Positions 46,280-55,347 of a DNA stretch of 64,000 nucleotides are shown here, piece by piece. The DNA is from an uncultured Chryseobacterium sp. (GTDB taxonomy: Bacteria > Bacteroidota > Bacteroidia > Flavobacteriales > Weeksellaceae): NCBI GenBank assembly GCA_913778085.1, contig CAJYXJ010000013.1:124001-188000 (forward strand), in the 5' to 3' direction. A program made the translations under genes and the position numbers. Position 1 is the first letter of the stretch; each line of letters starts with the position of its first letter. The notes under the pieces were generated by a model, which saw nothing but the letters and a program-made list of their open reading frames with translations, did not search any database and had not been told where the DNA came from.

Positions 46280-46588
46280 TTTTTCTGATAGATTATTTTA
46301 ATCATTGAAATAGCGGCAATTTGCCGCTATTTTTTTTGATATAATTTTTAATAAAAAATATAATATACTGTAAATCAATATTTTGTGATAAATAATTAAA
46401 TGTCTGATTTCCAATGTTTTATATTTTAAATTTAATTATGTTATATTCATTAAATTGTGAATTTTAATGCTTATTATGTATTTTGTAAAATTAAAATTCA
46501 ATTAAAATTAAATTTATTTTAAGTTTTATTGAGCTTTTGTTAATTTTTATTCACTAAATTTATATTACCTAATTTAATTTTTACCAAA
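46280..46588. other. Intergenic region between the first two cargo genes
   Basis: 309 bp holding the terminator at 46308-46338, then a very AT-rich stretch with repeated TTAAATTTAAT-like sequence up to the next start codon at 46589. No gene or clear promoter consensus was seen. Confidence 0.5.
46308..46338 (+). terminator. Rho-independent terminator of the first cargo gene
   Basis: Very strong stem AAATAGCGGCAA / TTGCCGCTATTT with a minimal loop, followed by TTTTTGAT, about 30 bp after the stop. Confidence 0.85.
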
Positions 46589-49105
46589 ATGAAGAAATTT
46601 TTACTCACGTGTATGATGTCCATCGGATTTGGGCTCATGGCGCAAACTACAGTCACCATAGGGACTGGAGCAAGTGCGAGCGGTACAAATGATAATGGTA
46701 ATCCCATTTACCGTTCTACAAGTACCAGCTCCTTTCATTATTCGAAGTCTGTACAATTGCTTACTGCTGCCGATCTGTCGGGAGCGACGGTACCTTCGGG
46801 ATCTACTATCAATTCAATTGCTTATTATAAAGCAAGTGCGTTCAATGTTTCCGGATCCAATGCCTGGACCCTGAATGTGTATTTAAAGAACAGTAATGCA
46901 ACGGCTCTGGCAAGCGGAACTTCATGGGATACTATGACGGCAGGTGCTACTTTGTTCTATACAGCCACCATCAATAGCAGCAATAATTTCCCAGCGGCAG
47001 CAGGATGGGTAACCCTTACCAACAATACGAGCAATACTTTCAATTACGCAGGAAATGCAATCGAAGTGTATATCGATTGGGTACCTTCAGGTACGCTTAC
47101 AAGTCCTTTTACTGGAGGAGCATTCTTATGGCAATATGATACATCAACTGCCGTACAGGCAATGGGAACCAGTAATTCTTCAGCGATACCGGGAAGCACA
47201 ACATCGTTTTCCACCCTTTCAAGAAGGTATCAGACGCAGCTGAAGTTTACTTCCACACCATGTACGGGAACTCCTAACCCGGGTAACACTCTTTCTTCCG
47301 GATCGGCAGCGTGTGCAGGGCCTTATAATACAACCCTGAGTCTACAGAACAGTACAGCAGGTGGAGGAGTTACTTACCAGTGGTATCTTAACGGGTCTGC
47401 GGTAACCGGAGCTACTTCTCCGACACTTAACGCAACAATTACAGCCGCCAGTACTTATTATTGTGCAGTAACTTGTACAGGAAGCGGAATAACTACCAAT
47501 TCAAATCCTATTACATTGGCAGCACCTTCCAATGGTATCTCTTCTTTTCCATGGAATGAAAATTTCGACAGTATGGCTTCGGTAGGCGATAATATTCTAC
47601 CTTCCTGCTGGTTATCAGTACCTGGAGGATTTTCAAATACAACGAATTATGCAACGGCTACGAGCGCAGGAAATACTTATAATGATCCTAAATCTGCGCC
47701 TAATTATGTAACGATCTATTACCCTTCTACCAATGCAGCAACCCTTTGGACGCCTAAGTTTTACCTGACAGCAGGGCAGTCTTATGATTTCTCTTTCTAT
47801 TATGTAGGAGACGGGCTTGCCGGATGGCAGGGAGATGTTTTGGTTAATAACAACCAGAATGCTACAGGAGCGACAAATTTAAATACCTTTGTAACGTCTA
47901 CCCAAACAACAACCGGCGGTTCAAACAGCACCAATTATACTAAAGTTAAATCAACTTTTGTTCCTACTACGACAGGGAATTATACTTTCGGTGTCAAAAC
48001 ACTGGCGGTTACCAGCGCACCATATTATATGGGATTTGATGATTTCAATGTGATGATTACACCTTCCTGTACAGAGCCGACCGGTATATCGGTTAGCAAT
48101 GTTACGACGACAGATGCATTGGTTTCATGGACTGCTCCTTCCAACGTTCCGGCAAGCGGATATGATCTGTACTACAGTACAAGCAATACAGCTCCTACTG
48201 CTACGACAACGCCTAACTTTACCGGAATTACAGGAACTTCCAAACAATTAAGCAACCTTACGCCTGCCTCTACCTATTATGTTTGGGTGAGATCAAAATG
48301 CAGCGCAACAACACAGAGTATCTGGTCTAATTCTGCTACTTTCAATACGCCTTGTACCGCTGGTTCACTACCTTATGTACTGGACTTTGAATCGGTGACA
48401 ACACCGGCATTGCCAAATTGTACCCAGGTGCAGAATGCAGGAAACGGAAATGTCTGGACCACTGCTGATGCACCTACAGATAGTCCGGGTTTCACATCCA
48501 AAGTACTGAGATATGCCTGGAATTCCAGCAGCGCTGCCAATACCTGGTTCTATACACAGGCATTGAATCTTACAGGAGGTGTTCAATATACCATTACCTA
48601 TAAGTATGGAAACAATTCGACTACTTATGCTGAAAAATTAAAAGTAGCCTATGGTACTTCAGCTACGGCATCCGCAATGACAAACACCATAGCCGATTAT
48701 CCTGCAATTAATGACCAGATGGCACATTCTGTAAGTGTTAATTTTACACCGGCAACTACAGGCGTTTATTATTTCGGATTTAATGCTTATTCTGCGGCTG
48801 ATCAGTTTTATTTGTATGTGGATGATATTACCATCAATACAGCTTCTGCTTTGGCTGTTTCCGAAGTTTCCGGCTCGAAGAACACACTCAAAGCATATCC
48901 AAATCCGTTTTCCGATGTGTTGAATATCTCTGATGTTTCTAATGTGAAAAATGTTTTGGTAACCGACGTTTCAGGAAGATTGGTGAAAACAATAAACAGC
49001 CCTTCTTCCGAACTTCACCTTGGAGAACTTAAGCAGGGAATGTACTTGGTAACGTTAGAAATGAAAGACGGTTCCAAGCAAACGATAAAAACCATTAAAA
49101 AATAA
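46589..49105 (+). CDS. T9SS cargo: secreted protein with Ig-like, adhesin-like and fibronectin III domains
   Basis: 838 residues. Signal peptide MKKFLLTCMMSIGFGLMAQ. After a ~200-residue N-terminal domain there is an Ig-like segment (VTYQWYLNGSAVTGATSPTL, near 260). Two cleaved-adhesin-like domains follow (SFPWNENFDSMASVGDNILP, near 320; LPYVLDFESVTTPALPNCTQ, near 595), with a fibronectin III domain between them (GISVSNVTTTDALVSWTAPS, near 500). The C-terminal ~78 residues (YPNPFSDVLNISDVSNVKNV onward) are nearly the same as in the two neighbouring genes and form a T9SS sorting domain. A cell-surface or secreted adhesive role is inferred. Confidence 0.85.
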   Translation: MKKFLLTCMMSIGFGLMAQTTVTIGTGASASGTNDNGNPIYRSTSTSSFHYSKSVQLLTAADLSGATVPSGSTINSIAYYKASAFNVSGSNAWTLNVYLKNSNATALASGTSWDTMTAGATLFYTATINSSNNFPAAAGWVTLTNNTSNTFNYAGNAIEVYIDWVPSGTLTSPFTGGAFLWQYDTSTAVQAMGTSNSSAIPGSTTSFSTLSRRYQTQLKFTSTPCTGTPNPGNTLSSGSAACAGPYNTTLSLQNSTAGGGVTYQWYLNGSAVTGATSPTLNATITAASTYYCAVTCTGSGITTNSNPITLAAPSNGISSFPWNENFDSMASVGDNILPSCWLSVPGGFSNTTNYATATSAGNTYNDPKSAPNYVTIYYPSTNAATLWTPKFYLTAGQSYDFSFYYVGDGLAGWQGDVLVNNNQNATGATNLNTFVTSTQTTTGGSNSTNYTKVKSTFVPTTTGNYTFGVKTLAVTSAPYYMGFDDFNVMITPSCTEPTGISVSNVTTTDALVSWTAPSNVPASGYDLYYSTSNTAPTATTTPNFTGITGTSKQLSNLTPASTYYVWVRSKCSATTQSIWSNSATFNTPCTAGSLPYVLDFESVTTPALPNCTQVQNAGNGNVWTTADAPTDSPGFTSKVLRYAWNSSSAANTWFYTQALNLTGGVQYTITYKYGNNSTTYAEKLKVAYGTSATASAMTNTIADYPAINDQMAHSVSVNFTPATTGVYYFGFNAYSAADQFYLYVDDITINTASALAVSEVSGSKNTLKAYPNPFSDVLNISDVSNVKNVLVTDVSGRLVKTINSPSSELHLGELKQGMYLVTLEMKDGSKQTIKTIKK

Positions 49106-49130
49106 AATAACATTAATAAAACTGTCATAA

Positions 49131-49165
49131 GGATAGCGGCCGATTACTGGCCGCTATTTTTTTTA
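49131..49165 (+). terminator. Rho-independent terminator of the second cargo gene
   Basis: Stem ATAGCGGCC / GGCCGCTAT with a 7-base loop, followed by TTTTTTT. It resembles the first cargo gene's terminator in the AGCGGC core. Confidence 0.85.
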
Positions 49166-49241
49166 ATAAAAATGAAAAATTCGTTTTAGTTTTAGATTAT
49201 TATAACTAAATTAGTAAACATTACACAATATTATATAGTTT

Positions 49242-51215
49242 ATGACAAAATTTCTACTTTCATGCTTATTATTTTTAAGCATGACCCTTTCCGCCCAAAT
49301 CAGTCTTGGGACAGGAAGTACCACACTTGGAGTTGCTCCGATAAGTACCTATTATGGGTATTCTTATGTCCAGCAGATCTTTACCAAGCAGGAAATCAAT
49401 GCCAATGCGGCAGGAAATATCACGGGACTTAAGTTCTATCTGGACCCGTCGGCCTCTATCGCTAACTCGTCACAATGGGTGATTTACTTGGGAATGACGA
49501 CGAAATCTTCCTTTGTATCAGATTCAGATTGGATCCCGTCTTCTCAGCTGACACAGGTGTTTTCCGGAAACGTAACGAATACAAACGGAGTTATAAGCAT
49601 TACTTTTCCTACTCCGTTTGCATACAATAACTCTTCCAACCTGGTGGTAGCTGCAGAAGAAAATTCTGCAGGATATGATTCCAATAACTTTGAAGAAGCA
49701 ATGCATGTATACCCGGGTGCTCAGAATTCCACGCTCTGGTACAGGAACGATTACAATGACCCGGACCCGGCTTCGCCTCCGGCAGGTAATGAAAGAGCTG
49801 ATTATAAATCCGTAATCACCATTGAAGGTCTTGCTGCTAGCCCTATTCCTGCGTGTCCTGTTGTTATATATCCTGGTGCCAATGCCAGTTTTGTACCGCT
49901 TACTCCCACCATAACGTGGGGCAACGTTTCGGGAGCAACCAGCTATAAAGTGTCTATAGGAACTGCTCCCGGGACAACCAATGTTGTAAACCAGGCTTCG
50001 GTAACTACCAATAGCTATACGCCTTCTACGCCCCTGGCAACGGGTACCAATTATTACCTTAAAGTAACTGCAGTAGGATCGGGAGGCGAATCTACCGGAT
50101 GCAGTGAGAGAATGTTTTCCACCGTACCGCCGCCGCCGTCTAATGACGAATGTGCCACAGCCATTGCCCTTACAGTGAATCCTGATCTTAATTGCGGAGC
50201 AGTAACTTCCGGCTATACCTTGGGAGCAACAGATTCAAATGTAGCTCCGGCACCTTGTTACGGAACTGCAGATGACGATGTATGGTTTAAGTTTACAGCA
50301 ACGGCTACCAGACATAAAATTTCTCTTTTGAATGTGGTTTCTACAGGAACTACCGTTAGTACAGATACTTATTTCCAGGTATTCAGTGGAGGATGTGGTG
50401 CATTAGCCAGCATCTTATGCTCTGATCCTAATTCAGCCATGGTATCAGGACTTACCGTAGGTCAGACCTATTGGGTAAGAGTGTACAGCTATTTCGGAGC
50501 AGGCAATAGTCAGGGCTTTGATATCTGTATAGGAACTCCGCCGCCGCCGCCTGCAAATGATGACTGCTCCGGAGCACTTACAGCAACAGCTTTTCCTTAT
50601 ACTTACACACAGAATAACGCTGCCGGCGCAACCAACAACGGAGGATTTGTTACCGCATGTACTAACAGCGGAATGAATGATGGAACCTGGTTTAAATTTA
50701 CAGGAGATGGGGATACGTATAACATTACTGTCACTATGCCTGCAGGAAGTACTTTCGATCCTAAAATCGGTGTATTCAGCGGAAGCTGTTCATCCTTGAC
50801 CTGTGAAGGGACTAGGGATAATGCAGCTGGTGGCGGTACCGAAACCATTTCCATTCCTACCACAGCAGGAAATACTTATTATGTAAATGTGGGACATTAT
50901 AGTGATTATATAGATGAGCCTGAAGATGTTTTCACGATCAACATAACCAAAGGAGTTTTGGCTGTTTCGGAGGTCAAAGCGGATCAAAAGAATACCATCA
51001 AGCTATATCCAAATCCTTTCAGCGATGTGCTGAATATCTCAGATATTGCTAAGGTAAAATCTGTTTCCGTTTCGGATACATCGGGAAGATTGCTGAAGAC
51101 CATCGACAATCCTTCTTCAGAACTTCACTTAGGAGAATTGAAACAGGGAGTATACATGGTAATTATTTCCATGAAAGACGGCTCCAAACAAACGCTTAAA
51201 GCTATCAGAAAATAA
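49242..51215 (+). CDS. T9SS cargo: secreted protein with two N/D-rich beta domains
   Basis: 657 residues. Signal peptide MTKFLLSCLLFLSMTLSAQ. About residues 205-295 resemble a fibronectin-like domain (ASFVPLTPTITWGNVSGATS) homologous to one in the first cargo protein. Two copies of a domain of the type PPSNDECATAIALTVNPDLN and PPANDDCSGALTATAFPYTY follow (about 300-430 and 435-575). This looks like the pre-peptidase C-terminal or similar beta-sandwich domain often seen in secreted Bacteroidetes proteins. The last ~75 residues (YPNPFSDVLNISDIAKVKSV onward) are the shared T9SS sorting domain. Function is unknown beyond export. Confidence 0.82.
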   Translation: MTKFLLSCLLFLSMTLSAQISLGTGSTTLGVAPISTYYGYSYVQQIFTKQEINANAAGNITGLKFYLDPSASIANSSQWVIYLGMTTKSSFVSDSDWIPSSQLTQVFSGNVTNTNGVISITFPTPFAYNNSSNLVVAAEENSAGYDSNNFEEAMHVYPGAQNSTLWYRNDYNDPDPASPPAGNERADYKSVITIEGLAASPIPACPVVIYPGANASFVPLTPTITWGNVSGATSYKVSIGTAPGTTNVVNQASVTTNSYTPSTPLATGTNYYLKVTAVGSGGESTGCSERMFSTVPPPPSNDECATAIALTVNPDLNCGAVTSGYTLGATDSNVAPAPCYGTADDDVWFKFTATATRHKISLLNVVSTGTTVSTDTYFQVFSGGCGALASILCSDPNSAMVSGLTVGQTYWVRVYSYFGAGNSQGFDICIGTPPPPPANDDCSGALTATAFPYTYTQNNAAGATNNGGFVTACTNSGMNDGTWFKFTGDGDTYNITVTMPAGSTFDPKIGVFSGSCSSLTCEGTRDNAAGGGTETISIPTTAGNTYYVNVGHYSDYIDEPEDVFTINITKGVLAVSEVKADQKNTIKLYPNPFSDVLNISDIAKVKSVSVSDTSGRLLKTIDNPSSELHLGELKQGVYMVIISMKDGSKQTLKAIRK

Positions 51216-51233
51216 ATTGATGATATCATCAAT

Positions 51234-51268
51234 AAAGTCGGCCCTTCATCAGGGCCGACTTTTTTATG
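51234..51268 (+). terminator. Rho-independent terminator of the third cargo gene
   Basis: Stem AAAGTCGGCCC / GGGCCGACTTT with a short loop (TTCATCA), followed by TTTTATGTT, about 20 bp past the stop. Confidence 0.85.
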
Positions 51269-51377
51269 TTTAAATATCTGATTGCAATGGATATCTTGAT
51301 TTCAGATTCTGATCTGATTGTCCTGCTTAATTTTAATATTAAACACCGATATAACAGAATTAAATTAACCGATTTGT

Positions 51378-51536
51378 TTATTTATCGGAAACAGGCTGGA
51401 TGTCACCGGTACTAAGCCCGGAGAACACAGCGGGGAAGAAAGTGACAAGAATAAAGTAGATAACAATCATTAGTACAATTGCAGAAAACAGTGCAATGAC
51501 CAGCATATTCGGCTTATTTTTCTTTTTAGGTTCCAT
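51378..51536 (-). CDS. Small single-helix membrane protein, 52 residues
   Basis: ATG at 51536, stop at 51378. The product has a charged start (MEPKKKNKPN), one hydrophobic helix (MLVIALFSAIVLMIVIYFIL, residues 11-30, extended to about 38) and a short polar tail (GLSTGDIQPVSDK). No homologue is recognised. It lies 42 bp downstream of the ion-channel gene on the same strand, so it may be in the same transcript and could be an accessory subunit, but that is inference from position. The clean start and stop and the helix make it a plausible real gene despite its size. Confidence 0.6.
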   Translation of the reverse strand: MEPKKKNKPNMLVIALFSAIVLMIVIYFILVTFFPAVFSGLSTGDIQPVSDK

Positions 51537-51578
51537 GATTCCGTAGTATTTTAATTAATAGATTACTTATATTTTTTA

Positions 51579-52406
51579 CTAAGCTAATTTCTTGCCACAT
51601 TGCTTGCAATAGCGTGCATCATCATCAATATCTTCATTTCCGCACCGCTCGCATATTTTCTCAAGATTCTGCCTTTTGTTCCGCATTTCTGCAGTAACAA
51701 TCCCTGTCGGTACGGCAATAATCGAATACCCTGCCAGCATCAGCACGACGGCAAAAAATTTCCCCATCGGCGTAATAGGGGAGACATCACCGTATCCTAC
51801 CGTTGTTACCGTAACCACGGCCCAGTAAATCGATTGCGGAATGGTCTCAAATCCCGGTCTTCCGCCTTCCACCATAAACATCAGCGAACCTACGATTACC
51901 GAGAAAATGATCAGGAACAGAAGAAAGATGTATATTTTTCTGGAACTGTTCCGTAATGCCCGGACAATAACGGTTCCGTCATTCATGAAATCCAGGAGGT
52001 TGAAAACCCGGAATACCCTCAGCATTCTCAGCATCCTGAAGATCAGGAAATATTTGGTCACCGGAAACAAAAAGCTGAGGTAAAACGGTACAAGGGCCAG
52101 GAAATCGATGATGCCGAAAAAGCTGAAAATATAGCAGTTTTTGTTTTTAACGACGGCGATCCGCGAAAAGTATTCCGCAGAGAAAAATATGGAAATGATC
52201 CATTCCAGGATAATAAATGTGTAGTGAAACCTTTTGTCTAGCTTTGGAATACTTTCCATCATGATAATGGAAGTACTAATGAGAATCAGAACAAGCAATA
52301 TAATATCGAACAGCTTTCCGAGCTTCGTGTCGGATCTGTAAATGATTCTGTACAAATGTCTTTTCCAGAGCTGATCTTCCGGAATCAGCTGATGTTCCCT
52401 TTCCAT
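51579..52406 (-). CDS. Voltage-gated-type potassium channel with C-terminal zinc ribbon
   Basis: 275 residues. About six membrane helices: an S4-like segment with regularly spaced arginines (FRMLRMLRVFRVFNLLDFM, near 123-141), then the pore with VVTVTTVGYGDVSPITPMG (selectivity filter TVGYGD, near 195-205) and a last helix (FFAVVLMLAGYSIIAVPTGI). The C-terminal tail has two C-x2-C pairs (ICERCGNEDIDDDARYCKQC), a zinc-ribbon. The filter predicts K+ selectivity, and the family forms tetramers. The 52-residue membrane protein follows 42 bp downstream. Confidence 0.88.
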   Translation of the reverse strand: MEREHQLIPEDQLWKRHLYRIIYRSDTKLGKLFDIILLVLILISTSIIMMESIPKLDKRFHYTFIILEWIISIFFSAEYFSRIAVVKNKNCYIFSFFGIIDFLALVPFYLSFLFPVTKYFLIFRMLRMLRVFRVFNLLDFMNDGTVIVRALRNSSRKIYIFLLFLIIFSVIVGSLMFMVEGGRPGFETIPQSIYWAVVTVTTVGYGDVSPITPMGKFFAVVLMLAGYSIIAVPTGIVTAEMRNKRQNLEKICERCGNEDIDDDARYCKQCGKKLA

Positions 52407-52609
52407 TTAGTTGTTGTTTACCCTGACGAAGTTAATCATTTATATGTTGAATTTCATGAATAGGCGTTTCTTAATTTTTCAGCCTGAATTTCTGTAATCC
52501 GATGTGATTATTGGATCCGTCTGTTTTCTTTAGCTAAAAATAACCTGCCATAACCACAATTATACCCGGCAAAAAATTAATATCTTCGCCATACTACAAA
52601 TTTTAGATC

Positions 52610-53707
52610 ATGAAACTAAGAACGGTTATTTCAAAAATAGAGGAACGAATTAAAATAAATCAGGCTGAAGATTTCGACAATGTGGGACTGCTGTGCGGAT
52701 CCTGGGACCGCGATGTAAGCGGAATCCTTGTCTGTCACGATGCCCTGGAGAATGTAGTGGAAGAGGCGATCCTGAAGAACTGTAACCTGATCGTATGTTT
52801 TCATCCGATTATTTTTTCGGGGTTAAAATCGCTTACCGGAAAAAACTACGTAGAAAGAGCAGTTATTAAGGCTATCGAAAACAAAATAGCCATTTATGCG
52901 GTACACACAGCTTTCGATAACGATTTCTTCGGGGTTAACCGCGGGATCTGTGATCAGCTCGGATTAAAAAACCTGAAAATTCTTCAGCCTAAAAAAAATA
53001 ACCTCAAGCAGCTTACGGTTTTTGTACCGAAAGAATATTCCGGTAAAGTAAGAGAGGCACTTTTCAGTGCGGGGGCAGGAAACATCGGCTTTTATGACGA
53101 ATGCAGCTTTACCGTAAACGGAAACGGTACCTTCAGACCTGTGGAAGGCTCGAATCCTTTTTCGGGACAACAGAATGTAAGGGAAAATGCAGATGAAGAC
53201 ATGATCTCCGTAATTTTTGAAGATTATAAACAGGGACAGATTATCAATGCCATGAAAACCGCTCATCCTTATGAAGAGGTGGCGCATCAGATCTACAGCC
53301 TGGACAATACCAACCAGTATTCCGGACTCGGAATGTACGGCGATTTTGAGGAACCGATGGAGGAGCAGGCTTTCCTGAAATTCGTTAAGGAAAAATTCGG
53401 GCTTGAAATGATCAGGCATTCCGGTTTCAACAGCAAAAAAATAAAAAGGGTAGGGGTACTCGGTGGCTCGGGAGCAAGCGGAATCCGGTCTGCAATTTCC
53501 AAAAAATGTGATGCTTATCTTACGGGAGATATAAAATACCATGATTTTTTCCTTGCAGAATCCAAAATGCTGATCTGCGATATCGGGCATTTTGAATCAG
53601 AACAATTTGTAACTCAACAATTATTTGAAATTTTATCACAAAAATTTAGTACCTTTGCAATCTCAAAATCTATTGAGAAAACAAACCCGGTAAATTATTT
53701 CATTTAA
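52610..53707 (+). CDS. Nif3-like dinuclear metal center protein
   Basis: 365 residues. Metal-ligand motifs of the NIF3/YbgI family are visible: EDFDNVGLLCGSWDRDVSGI and NLIVCFHPIIFSGLKSLTGK in the N-terminal half, with YAVHTAFDNDFFGVN, and YLTGDIKYHDFFLAESKMLI followed by CDIGHFESEQFV in the C-terminal half. A ~110-residue insertion between them matches the long (Bacteroidetes/Firmicutes) form. The biochemical role of the family is not settled. It is 3 bp upstream of the coiled-coil protein gene, a common pairing. Confidence 0.88.
   Translation: MKLRTVISKIEERIKINQAEDFDNVGLLCGSWDRDVSGILVCHDALENVVEEAILKNCNLIVCFHPIIFSGLKSLTGKNYVERAVIKAIENKIAIYAVHTAFDNDFFGVNRGICDQLGLKNLKILQPKKNNLKQLTVFVPKEYSGKVREALFSAGAGNIGFYDECSFTVNGNGTFRPVEGSNPFSGQQNVRENADEDMISVIFEDYKQGQIINAMKTAHPYEEVAHQIYSLDNTNQYSGLGMYGDFEEPMEEQAFLKFVKEKFGLEMIRHSGFNSKKIKRVGVLGGSGASGIRSAISKKCDAYLTGDIKYHDFFLAESKMLICDIGHFESEQFVTQQLFEILSQKFSTFAISKSIEKTNPVNYFI
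53624..53657 (+). promoter_or_regulatory. Putative internal promoter for the coiled-coil protein
   Basis: TTTG at 53624-53627 (TTG at 53625-53627) and an exact TACCTTTG at 53650-53657 are spaced by 22 bp, inside the 3' end of the Nif3-like gene. The next start codon is at 53711. Being inside a coding region, it may be chance. Confidence 0.45.
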
Positions 53708-53710
53708 AAT

Positions 53711-54487
53711 ATGGCAAAAACCAACGATATTTCAGTTGAAGAGAAGTTAAGAGCTTTATACGATTTGCAGATCATTGATTCCAGATTGGACGAAATCCGA
53801 AATACAAGAGGAGAATTGCCAATCGAAGTAGAGGATCTTGAGATTGAAATCGAAGGTCTTGAAAAAAGAGCTGAAAAATTTCATGCAGATATTAAGGATC
53901 AGGACGACCAGATCAAAACGAAGCACGAAGTGATCAACCATGCAAAGACTTTAATTGAAAAATACAAATCTCAGCAGGACAGCGTAAGAAACAACAAAGA
54001 ATTTGAAGCGTTGAGCAAGGAGATGGAATATCAGGAACTTGAAATTCAGCTTGCTGAAAAAAGAATCAAGGAATTCGGTGCTAAAATTGCTCACAAAAAC
54101 GAAACTCTGGATGAGTTGAATTCTAAGATCGATGATCTGAAGAATCACCTGAAGTTCAAAAAAGAAGAGCTTGAAGGCCTGATCGCTGAAACCCAGAAAG
54201 AAGAAGAATACCTGATCGAGCAGTCTAAAGAATATGCTGGTAAAATCGACGAAAGATTACTGGCTTCTTATAACAGGATCAGAACCAACTCTCCGAACGG
54301 TCTTGCCGTAGTAGGCCTTGAAAGGGGAGCTCCGAAAGGATCTTTCTTCACCATCCCTCCTCAGAAACAGATGGAAATCGCACAGAGAAAGAAAATCATC
54401 ATCGATGAGCATTCCGGTAAAATCCTTGTGGACGACGAACTGGTAATGGAAGAAAACGAAAGAATGAATGCTGTAATTAAATTCTAA
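53711..54487 (+). CDS. Coiled-coil protein of the CT398/zinc-ribbon family, cysteines lost
   Basis: 258 residues. Residues ~20-185 are almost continuous coiled coil (for example EIEGLEKRAEKFHADIKDQD). The C-terminal ~65 residues align in layout with the zinc ribbon of the Nif3-partner family, but the four cysteines are absent: GLERGAPKGSFFTIPPQKQM sits where a CxxC would be, and IIIDEHSGKILVDDEL sits where CPSCGRIL would be. The rest of the domain shape is kept, so the family call rests on context (adjacent to the Nif3-like gene) and pattern. A cell-envelope or chaperone-like role has been guessed for relatives, but nothing is proven. Confidence 0.78.
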   Translation: MAKTNDISVEEKLRALYDLQIIDSRLDEIRNTRGELPIEVEDLEIEIEGLEKRAEKFHADIKDQDDQIKTKHEVINHAKTLIEKYKSQQDSVRNNKEFEALSKEMEYQELEIQLAEKRIKEFGAKIAHKNETLDELNSKIDDLKNHLKFKKEELEGLIAETQKEEEYLIEQSKEYAGKIDERLLASYNRIRTNSPNGLAVVGLERGAPKGSFFTIPPQKQMEIAQRKKIIIDEHSGKILVDDELVMEENERMNAVIKF

Positions 54488-54509
54488 TTTAAATACGATT
54501 TAAAATACA

Positions 54510-54540
54510 GAAGCTGTTTCAACTGAAGCAGCTTTTTTGT
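54510..54540 (+). terminator. Rho-independent terminator of the Nif3-like/coiled-coil operon
   Basis: Stem AAGCTG / CAGCTT with further pairing inside (TTCA / TGAA), followed by TTTTGTTTTTT, about 23 bp past the stop. Confidence 0.75.
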
Positions 54541-54544
54541 TTTT

Positions 54545-55315
54545 TGGATGTTAAAAGGCAACTGTAGGTTTAATTATTATCGTATAACTTTCCATTCACT
54601 TTTTCATTCCGAAGGAATCCAAACTCGAATCTTTCCTAGCTGTTCTCTAATACTAAGCTTAGATTCCTCCGGAATGAAAAGCGTGGTGTTAAATCTTTAA
54701 ATTAACTATTGTTTATTCGTTATGCTTGTCATTCCGAAGGAATCCAAACTCGAATCTTTCCTAGCTGTTATCTAATACTATGCTTAGATTCCTCCGGAAT
54801 GAAAAGCGTGGTGTTAAATCTTTAAATTAACTATTGTTTATTCGTTATACTTGTCATTCCATAGGAATCTAGACGCACATTTTTTCATGTGGTTCTCTAA
54901 TACTATATTGAGATTCCTCCGGAATGACAAGCGTGGCGTTAAATCTTTAAATTATTATTGTTTATTCGTTATACTTGTCATTCCGCAGGAATCCAAACTC
55001 GAATCTTTCCTAGCTGTTCTCTAATACTATGCTTAGGTTCCTCCGGAACGACCAGCGTGGTGTAAAATCTTTAAATTAATTATTGTTTATTCGTTATACT
55101 TGTCATAGAAATCGGAATGACAAACGCTCCATTATGATATAAATATTGATTCAGAATTAGTTATTTACGGTATAATTTTCCACCCACTTTGTCATTCCGC
55201 AGGAATCCAAACTCGAATTTTTCCAGGGGTTGCCTTAATACCATGCTTAGATTCCTGGAATAACAAGCATAATATTATAATTTTTTATAAGGTTTGGTTA
55301 ATGCTTTCAATATAA
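54545..55315. repeat. Tandem array of ~125 bp palindrome-bearing repeats
   Basis: Copies begin at about 54608, 54733, 54858 and 54982 (periods 125, 125, 124), with a damaged one near 55100 and a shorter one at 55194-55265. Each contains CATTCCGAAGGAATC and, ~50 bp later, GATTCCTCCGGAATG, which can pair into a 15-16 bp stem with one mismatch. Between copies, GGTGTTAAATCTTTAAATTA and TATTGTTTATTCGTTAT are conserved. No reading frame fits, so the array looks non-coding and lies between two convergent genes. Confidence 0.85.
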
Positions 55316-55316
55316 C

Positions 55317-55340
55317 AAAAAAACCGCTCCAGAGAAGCGG
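55317..55340 (-). terminator. Rho-independent terminator of the acyl-CoA ligase gene
   Basis: Stem CCGCT / AGCGG with a 7-base loop; the minus strand then runs TTTTTTTG. It lies about 8 bp past the stop. Confidence 0.7.
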
Positions 55341-55347
55341 CTGTATC

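Noticed and set aside
54545-55315. CRISPR array
   Set aside because: The ~125 bp period, long conserved linkers and near-identical spacers do not match CRISPR repeats of 24-40 bp with unique spacers, and no cas gene is present.
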